This document shows, in pieces, positions 7,901-11,991 of a stretch of DNA of 11,991 bases. The stretch is from JAGOBX01 sp017999075 [NCBI: Candidatus Babelota bacterium] (lineage in GTDB: Bacteria > JAGOBX01): contig JAGOBX010000060.1 of the NCBI GenBank assembly GCA_017999075.1, forward strand, positions 1-11,991, written 5' to 3'. The notes under the pieces were generated by a model that saw only the letters and a list, made by a program, of their open reading frames with translations, was not told the DNA's origin and searched no databases. Each line of letters begins with the position of its first letter. Position 1 is the stretch's first letter. The position numbers and the translations under genes are program-made.

Positions 7901-8130
7901 ATTATAAACAGGGATTATATCAGAAATCAAAAAAATATATATCTGATGCTTTGGAACTTATTCCGCAAAATGACAAACAGGCATTGGCGTCTGTTTACTA
8001 TCATTTAGGAATGGTTTACATGAAACTTAATGATCCGAATAACGCTTTTTTTCAGTTTATCGAAGTGTTGAAATTATCACCTAATTCTACAGCGGCAATT
8101 AAATCAAAACAACAGCTTGATTTACTGTAA
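4981..8130 (+). CDS. Large exported TPR-LysM-coiled-coil-TPR protein
   Basis: A 1049-residue protein starting at GTG 4981. A signal peptide covers about residues 1-20 (KRFIAVVLLLVIS... ending LYA). N-terminal tetratricopeptide repeats (about 24-140) are of the CpoB/BamD-like type, for example NAIKYFRKVINDFP, DAIAVYSQLIEEFP, NAHIFYSKLINQYP. A Gln/Pro/Lys-rich linker leads to one LysM domain (about 257-305, YVIRPDDTLTSIAEKFYGD ... IKIGETILIPF) expected to bind peptidoglycan. A long Lys/Glu/Gln/Leu coiled coil fills about 365-815, then a second charged linker. C-terminal TPRs cover about 892-1049 (NAESCYKKALELDPENADGY and onward). No internal membrane segment is visible, so it should be periplasmic or surface-associated, unlike FimV, which shares the LysM-plus-TPR theme but spans the inner membrane. 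It is transcribed divergently from the pil operon, suggesting but not proving a role in placing or assembling that machine. Domains are secure; function is not known. Confidence 0.85.
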   Translation: MKRFIAVVLLLVISNTILYAVENPSDVFQEANSYYFKKDYINAIKYFRKVINDFPANSYTDHSLFGLGSSFFELDNFKDAIAVYSQLIEEFPNSSFADDALFRIGESYERIGEYKNAHIFYSKLINQYPNSLLLAQSREKINKFSSLLLKPESSDQQTVKTQPASEKLLTFPQQINISGETGRQLEQTEKGQANTVKPQVDISKIKKIPATQQPAVNLVPVKIPESVSQPVQSHKNAAGEQMKQIEMQADKKILEKQYVIRPDDTLTSIAEKFYGDFNLYTRIADYNNIKNPTNIKIGETILIPFETDEKKQETPSIPDNSDQNQQTESAYRDVLNELDAEDQKSAGIKPIEKNKTDDAYIYSYKLEKERKNYEQLLNIEKDKRRQLLEKIRNLETQIARMNLEIDTYKNNLNSLQELKTKLTDFEKTNSDLIESLKLQKQKEIIREAKNKTELLKLQRDLEDLTSKYNVAKADFESKKYNEMITQKEQQLAQTSILISQLNNKIQSMESDNSNFRNQIDKLQRELIVANEYRTKVAGYEQQLTDKNKIVSDLDESLKKLTLSNKTLSDSVIEIQTKYETVYNSKNKLESVNKEISDKLTKKEAELLEFAKQIQSFNKEIENLKADYQTKLDTAAAEKKNTQKIIEDLTTNNKYISEELMKLKNRIIELQKDSISSKEGKTKSDQKSALMESQIQTLNSTIDNLTKESNSLKTELNTLKDLHSTTETNWKNKELAYQSEIAAVKQQNTSLATNLKSKESELQTIQELSKKTDSETVNKLKELNDKLNSQLLMLQNEINSLQKQYISSSDDKEKPAGNQVKKETPVKDKQSQSVKSKDAKTDVKTQIKEISSSKQEESSNTPKPDESETVKNTVSPSTESDIISKMEIDRNKKSAKEQIAKGIIFKNKGDFQNAESCYKKALELDPENADGYNHLGFLYTEFDKNLDIAADLVNKAVQLNSGDKGYYYDTLGWIYYKQGLYQKSKKYISDALELIPQNDKQALASVYYHLGMVYMKLNDPNNAFFQFIEVLKLSPNSTAAIKSKQQLDLL

Positions 8131-8184
8131 AATATAGTTTTCGTTATTTTTTGTATAAAACACATATTACCAAATACAAATTTT

Positions 8185-9234
8185 ATGTTCAATATAATTG
8201 TTACCGGCGGTGGCACCGGAGGTCATTTTTATCCAGCTTACATATTATATCAAAAAATTAAAACTCAAAAAAATATAGGTAATGTTTTTTATATCGGAAG
8301 CGATTATGGAATTGAAAAAAAACTTGCCGAAGAACTTAATCTGAATTATTATTTGCTTAAATCCCGCGGATTTATCGGAAAAAATATAATTGATAAATTA
8401 TCCTCGTTATTTTTAAATTTTTGTTCAATTATAAAATCTATAAAGTTTATTTCATCCAATAGAATAGACGCTGTTATAGCTGCAGGCGGTTATGTGAGTC
8501 TGCCTGTTCTGGCAGCGGCGCTCATTCTTAAAAAAAAAATATTTATACAGGAACAGAATTCGTTCCCAGGAGTTACCACAAGATTATTCTCACGTTTTGC
8601 TGATAAATTATTTGCGGCATTTGAGGATTCTGCTAAACATTTTAAAGTTGCAGCGCCTGATATAATTTCTTACATTTCCACTCCTGTCCGCGATAATTTT
8701 TTTTTGTCAGAATTTCACGAACAGAAAAATGTTATTACAGTAATAGGCGGGAGCCAGGGGTCTTCTGTTCTGAACGAAATAATTTTCAAATCTCTGTCTT
8801 TTTTCCAGAAATCAGGAATTAAGCTTAATTGGGTTACAGGAAAAAAATTTTATGAAAAATACAAAAATTGCAGCAATGAAAATATTCTGATATATGAATA
8901 CTGCAATGACATTCATAAACTTATATCAGAATCAGAATTAGTAATATCAAGGGCCGGAGCCACTTCAATAGCGGAATATTCTGTCCTTAACAAAAAAGTT
9001 TTATTTATACCTTTCCGCCAGGCAACCCATAACCATCAATTTTTCAATGCTGTATCGTATTCAAAAAAATTCACTTCAGACCTTATAGATGAAAAAGATT
9101 TAAATCACGAAATATTTATTGAAAAAATAAAAAATCTTCTGAAAACAGAAAATAAATCTGAATATAAAATAACCGAAAATCCAGCAGATTTAATTATAAA
9201 AGAAATAATGAACGTACTTAATTGTTCTAAATAA
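8185..9234 (+). CDS. murG: UDP-GlcNAc:lipid I N-acetylglucosaminyltransferase MurG
   Basis: Converts lipid I to lipid II at the cytoplasmic face of the inner membrane, the last cytoplasmic step of peptidoglycan precursor synthesis. The 349-residue length is normal for the family. Two Rossmann-like halves are visible. The N-terminal glycine loop is GGGTGGHFYP (residues 8-17), followed by AAGGYVSLP (about 99-107) and the EQN motif (123-125). In the C-terminal half are GGSQG (188-192), SRAGATSIAEY (255-265) and THNHQFFNA (281-289), which make up the UDP-GlcNAc pocket. All key motifs are intact, so it should be active. It starts 54 bases after the LysM gene stop with no Shine-Dalgarno sequence and no intervening terminator, and ends nine bases before the transporter gene. 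It is not beside murC, murD or ftsW within this window, so it lies outside a classical division/cell-wall cluster here. Confidence 0.95.
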   Translation: MFNIIVTGGGTGGHFYPAYILYQKIKTQKNIGNVFYIGSDYGIEKKLAEELNLNYYLLKSRGFIGKNIIDKLSSLFLNFCSIIKSIKFISSNRIDAVIAAGGYVSLPVLAAALILKKKIFIQEQNSFPGVTTRLFSRFADKLFAAFEDSAKHFKVAAPDIISYISTPVRDNFFLSEFHEQKNVITVIGGSQGSSVLNEIIFKSLSFFQKSGIKLNWVTGKKFYEKYKNCSNENILIYEYCNDIHKLISESELVISRAGATSIAEYSVLNKKVLFIPFRQATHNHQFFNAVSYSKKFTSDLIDEKDLNHEIFIEKIKNLLKTENKSEYKITENPADLIIKEIMNVLNCSK

Positions 9235-9243
9235 AGTGAACCT

Positions 9244-10083
9244 ATGATTTTTGCAATATCAGCAATGTTTATTTGGGCGACAACAGCCATTCAGATCAGA
9301 TTAATTAAATGCGATCCTTACACAGTGATATTCTGGTCAAATGTAATAGCAATATTTCCTGCGATATTAATAATTGCCCTAAAAAATTTCAAAAAAAATA
9401 TTTCTATATTCACGGAATACAAATGGATTTTACTGGTGGTCGGATTAATGTCAACAGTCAACAGCATAACTTTTTTTTATTCAATAAGAATGACAACTAT
9501 AGCAAACGCTTTGATGACGCATTATATGACTCCTGTAATAGTCGCGGTATCAGCTCCGATAATATTGAAAGAAAAGTTCACATTCATAACAATGATTTCA
9601 CTGGTTATTGCTATAACAGGATTATTACTTATAATAGATGTGCGTAATTTAAGATTCGAAAGCTCGGATTTTATTGGAAGTTTACTTGGGCTTATATCTG
9701 CATTTGCTTATGCTGCGGTAATACTGATAGGCAGAAATTTCAAGACAAACATCAATCCTTTTGTTTATATAATATCACAATCTTTCACTGCGCTTATTTT
9801 TATGAGTTTCCTTACAAAATATTCATTCTGGAAATTTGACGGTGTTTCATTGGCTCTATTAACTACATTCGGTCTATTTAATATAGCAGGAGCAGCATAT
9901 TTATTTTATAAATCTCTGACAAAAATAACTGCTTCTTCAGTTTCAATAATAGGATATATTGAACCTGTCGGAGCAATACTAATATCTGTCATATATTTGA
10001 ATGAACCTCTTACAGTTCAAACTATAATTGGAGGAATATTGATTTTATCAAGCGCGGCAATAATTAACATAAGGGCAAATTAA
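9244..10083 (+). CDS. EamA/DMT-superfamily transporter
   Basis: A 279-residue integral inner-membrane protein of the drug/metabolite transporter superfamily, which exports or exchanges small metabolites. Two tandem EamA repeats of about five membrane segments each are visible. Repeat one runs from residue 1 to about 132 and carries MTHYMTPVIVAVSAPIILKE. Repeat two runs from about 143 to 277 and carries IIGYIEPVGAILISVIYLNE followed by LTVQTIIGGILILSS. Both repeats show the family signature of a Pro in the fourth helix followed by a Glu at its end. The start ATG opens directly into membrane helix one and lies nine bases after the murG stop, so co-transcription with murG is likely. No strong ribosome site is visible. 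The substrate cannot be predicted from sequence, and a link to cell-wall precursors is only suggested by the neighbour. Confidence 0.88.
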   Translation: MIFAISAMFIWATTAIQIRLIKCDPYTVIFWSNVIAIFPAILIIALKNFKKNISIFTEYKWILLVVGLMSTVNSITFFYSIRMTTIANALMTHYMTPVIVAVSAPIILKEKFTFITMISLVIAITGLLLIIDVRNLRFESSDFIGSLLGLISAFAYAAVILIGRNFKTNINPFVYIISQSFTALIFMSFLTKYSFWKFDGVSLALLTTFGLFNIAGAAYLFYKSLTKITASSVSIIGYIEPVGAILISVIYLNEPLTVQTIIGGILILSSAAIINIRAN

Positions 10084-10165
10084 ATCTATCTTATTCAATT
10101 TTATTGACATCGCTCCTCGCATTGAATTTACCATTTTCTATTTTACAGTATTGATAAAATTTCCC

Positions 10166-10193
10166 TTGTATTTTTTTTACTTTTTATTATATT
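10166..10193 (+). promoter_or_regulatory. Possible promoter of the HEAT/CheX/FliG-like gene
   Basis: TTGTAT (10166-10171), a 16-base spacer, TATATT (10188-10193). The expected transcription start is near 10200, two bases before ATG 10202, so the mRNA would be leaderless. A TTGACA at 10104-10109 upstream has no good -10 partner. The hexamers are moderate matches in A/T-rich DNA, so this is tentative. Confidence 0.35.
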
Positions 10194-10201
10194 TAAAAAA
10201 T

Positions 10202-11773
10202 ATGGATGTTAAGGATTTTAATGATAATATCATCAACTTTTTAAATAAAGTAAATAACGATAAAAATTATATTGAATCGTTAATAGAATATTTAAATATC
10301 CGTGAGCATAAATTTTCTGAAACCGAACAGGAAGCAGCTCCAAAATTGTTATTCAGCCGATCCCCTGAAATAAGATATAACTTTATAAAATTTATAGGAA
10401 AAGTAAAAGACAATACTCTGGCAAGCAGTTTATCTAATATTATAAACGATGATAACGAAAAATATTACATTCAGCTTGAGGCAATATCTACATTGACAAA
10501 ATTAAGCAACGGCGACGAAAATTTAAAGTCCATATTGAAAAAAGCAGTTATTAAACTTTCCACATACAAATGGCAGGAAAAAATTATAGCGAAAAATGTT
10601 TTGGCAAAAAACATTTTTGAACAATTTACCGAATCAATAAAAAACATATTGACAAAAAAATTTGAAATAAAAGTTGTTTCATTGGATACAAAACAAACTC
10701 ATAAGTTTTATCTGAAAGAAAATTTTACTGTAACATCCCGAATATCAAATGATATATATGGCGCTTTGATTCTAAATTTAAATAAAAATACAGCGATAAA
10801 TCTTATTGAAAAATTATACAAAAACGGATTGCTTAATTATCCTCAAAATGAAACAAAAAATGATTATATGATTTTTTATGATTTATTTTCTGCTATTTCA
10901 ATTTTCTATGAAGATATATCTTCAAAATTTCAAAAAAATAATAACATTTATCTTGATTTTTCGCATGCTTCTTATTTTAACCGCTCAAATATAGTGCTTT
11001 CAGAAAAAGAGGATGACGCATATGTTATTAATATAATAACAGATATAGGAGAAATTAATTTCGGATTAATACGAATATCAGAACAGTCGCTTTTGTTTGA
11101 CATCAATGAAATAATGGAGAACCTTAAAATTTTTATTGAAAATAACAAAATAGTCGTAATCTGCAAATCCGTAAAATTTTATATAGAATGTTCATTAATA
11201 AACGACGACAGTTTTAATATAATAGACAACAGACTGATTTTAAACAAAAATTCTTTTAAAAAAGTCCTTCAGTATTTCAATGTATTATCAAACGAAATAA
11301 AAATAGACAGACGCATGAATTCTCAATTTGAAAATAAAATCAGATTTTTAGGGTATGTCTGCGACGATGTTAATCTGTATTCTCAAAACTTCATTTTTCA
11401 TAAACTCGACCAGATAAATCCGGAGTTGCGCGAACGGGTTTTTTCCCAAATGACCACATATAAATATATTTTAAAACTGCACAATGAATTAGTTCAGAAA
11501 ATCATACCTAAAATGAATTATAATGAATTGCTGGCTATAATTTTAAATACTAATAATTCGATTAAAAATAAAATTATGATAAATTGTTCAGATAAAATGA
11601 AAACAACTTTAAGAAATTCAATGAACCAGTGTTTCAATGTTCATCCTGCTCTGGTATTTGAAGCAAAATATAAAATGGGCAGACTGATAAAATCTTTTGT
11701 AGAAAACGATTCCGAGGAATCAAAAAACATATCAAGACTTCTGGCTGAAATAGAGGATAAAACTCAAATCTGA
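10202..11773 (+). CDS. Multidomain protein with HEAT-like, CheX-like and FliG C-terminal-like regions
   Basis: A 523-residue soluble protein with no signal peptide. I do not recognise it as a named family. Residues about 25-140 are helical repeats of HEAT type (SPEIRYNFIKFIGKVKDNTL; YYIQLEAISTLTKLSNGDE). Residues about 142-294 fit the CheX/CheC fold also used by the FliM middle domain: a leading helix ending in FEIKV, TVTSRISNDIYGALILNLNK, a central helix DLFSAISIFYEDISSKFQ, and a closing hairpin INIITDIGEINFGLIRIS. The ExxN phosphatase signature is absent. Residues about 403-510 align by eye with the end of FliG: PELRERVFSQM..., then LLAIILNTNNSIKNKIMINCSDK, TLRNSM, and a last helix FEAKYKMGRLIKSFVEN. 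The frame opens at a TTG at 10151, but the extra 17 residues are hydrophobic and overlap the putative promoter, so I choose ATG 10202. It lies 118 bases after the transporter gene and 23 bases before the next gene. Domain calls are by-eye alignments. Confidence 0.75.
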   Translation: MDVKDFNDNIINFLNKVNNDKNYIESLIEYLNIREHKFSETEQEAAPKLLFSRSPEIRYNFIKFIGKVKDNTLASSLSNIINDDNEKYYIQLEAISTLTKLSNGDENLKSILKKAVIKLSTYKWQEKIIAKNVLAKNIFEQFTESIKNILTKKFEIKVVSLDTKQTHKFYLKENFTVTSRISNDIYGALILNLNKNTAINLIEKLYKNGLLNYPQNETKNDYMIFYDLFSAISIFYEDISSKFQKNNNIYLDFSHASYFNRSNIVLSEKEDDAYVINIITDIGEINFGLIRISEQSLLFDINEIMENLKIFIENNKIVVICKSVKFYIECSLINDDSFNIIDNRLILNKNSFKKVLQYFNVLSNEIKIDRRMNSQFENKIRFLGYVCDDVNLYSQNFIFHKLDQINPELRERVFSQMTTYKYILKLHNELVQKIIPKMNYNELLAIILNTNNSIKNKIMINCSDKMKTTLRNSMNQCFNVHPALVFEAKYKMGRLIKSFVENDSEESKNISRLLAEIEDKTQI

Positions 11774-11796
11774 TTTTTCCCTATTATATCATTTAC

Positions 11797-11991
11797 ATGA
11801 AAAATTATGATAATGTAAAAAAACTTGAAGCAAAAATCGATACGGAAAAAAACCTCAAAAATTCAATAAGAGACGGAATGGCATATTCTGTAATGTCAGG
11901 TATAGCAGAAAATTTTTTTTCGCCATTTGCTGTATTTTGCGAATTTTCTTCACAGCAAATAGGAACAATAATGTCTTTACCAAGTTCAATA
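11797..11991 (+). CDS. Probable MFS-type transporter, N-terminal fragment cut by window edge
   Basis: An open frame of 65 codons from ATG 11797 to the right edge. A charged cytoplasmic N-terminus (MKNYDNVKKLEAKIDTEKN) is followed by a first membrane segment that begins SIRDGMAYSVMSGIAENFF and continues SPFAVFCEFSS, then QQIGTIMSLPSSI, the start of a second helix. The motif of a short basic helix, a Gly/Glu in helix one, Pro-Phe, and Gln-Ile-Gly before a Ser-Leu-Pro turn is familiar from major facilitator proteins, where the loop between helices one and two carries QIG. It follows the previous gene by 23 bases with no clear ribosome site; a TATTAT (11782-11787) lies ten bases upstream. Too little is visible to name a substrate. 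Confidence 0.6.
   Translation, partial: MKNYDNVKKLEAKIDTEKNLKNSIRDGMAYSVMSGIAENFFSPFAVFCEFSSQQIGTIMSLPSSI

Noticed and set aside
4981-8130. Calling the LysM/TPR protein FimV
   Set aside because: It has no transmembrane segment separating a periplasmic LysM from cytoplasmic repeats, and its domain order differs (TPR-LysM-coil-TPR).
8131-8184. Terminator or promoter between the LysM gene and murG
   Set aside because: GTTTT and AAAAC can pair weakly, but there is no GC stem or T-tract; a TATAAA at 8154-8159 has no -35 partner.
9105-9647. Minus-strand frame at 9105-9290 and alternative plus-strand frame at 9309-9647
   Set aside because: Both overlap the well-supported murG and EamA genes in other frames and carry no domain pattern.
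10151-10201. Starting the HEAT/CheX/FliG-like protein at the TTG at 10151
   Set aside because: The extra residues are an isolated aromatic/hydrophobic run with no ribosome site, and they overlap a promoter-like sequence.
10084-10201. Terminator in the gap after the EamA gene
   Set aside because: ATTCAA (10093-10098) and TTGAAT (10122-10127) are inverted, but the loop is 23 bases, the stem is A/T-only and no T-tract follows directly.
10972-11166. Minus-strand frame of 64 codons
   Set aside because: It is antisense to the CheX-like part of the 523-residue protein; no independent support.

Overview
The window is A/T-rich throughout and its proteins are rich in Lys, Asn, Ile and Glu. The envelope machinery (a secretin, a PilO-type inner-membrane protein, MurG, a periplasmic LysM protein) points to a low-GC, diderm, peptidoglycan-containing bacterium. 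I cannot place it firmly. An Elusimicrobiota- or Omnitrophota-like lineage would fit, but that is a guess. There are no RNA genes, CRISPR arrays or insertion sequences that I can see.

Layout. Positions 1-4782 (minus strand) hold a type IV pilus or type II secretion-like alignment complex in the classical order PilM-PilN-PilO-PilP-PilQ. PilM and PilN are one continuous protein, and PilQ runs off the left edge with only its C-terminal tip missing. The first two junctions are ATGA overlaps and the third is a 33-base gap, so this is one operon. Positions 4783-4980 are a divergent control region with two back-to-back sigma70-type promoters. From 4981 the plus strand carries a 1049-residue exported TPR-LysM-coiled-coil-TPR protein, murG, an EamA/DMT-family transporter, an unusual HEAT/CheX-like/FliG-C-like protein, and the start of a probable MFS transporter that leaves the right edge.

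How the genes may work together. The minus-strand proteins would form the column joining an inner-membrane platform (PilMN, PilO, PilP) to an outer-membrane secretin (PilQ) that holds on to peptidoglycan through an AMIN domain. The divergently transcribed LysM/TPR protein also looks built to bind peptidoglycan and to dock other proteins. It is therefore a reasonable candidate accessory factor for placing that machine (inference). Several details are closer to type II secretion than to a textbook pilus: a GspL-like fusion, a membrane-anchored GspC-like PilP with no lipobox, and a secretin with an N0 plus three further N modules.

The most novel-looking gene is 10202-11773. It combines an N-terminal helical repeat region, a CheX/FliM-middle-like domain without the phosphatase signature, and a C-terminal region that aligns by eye with the FliG motor-switch domain but has lost the charged torque residues. 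No flagellar gene is present in this window.
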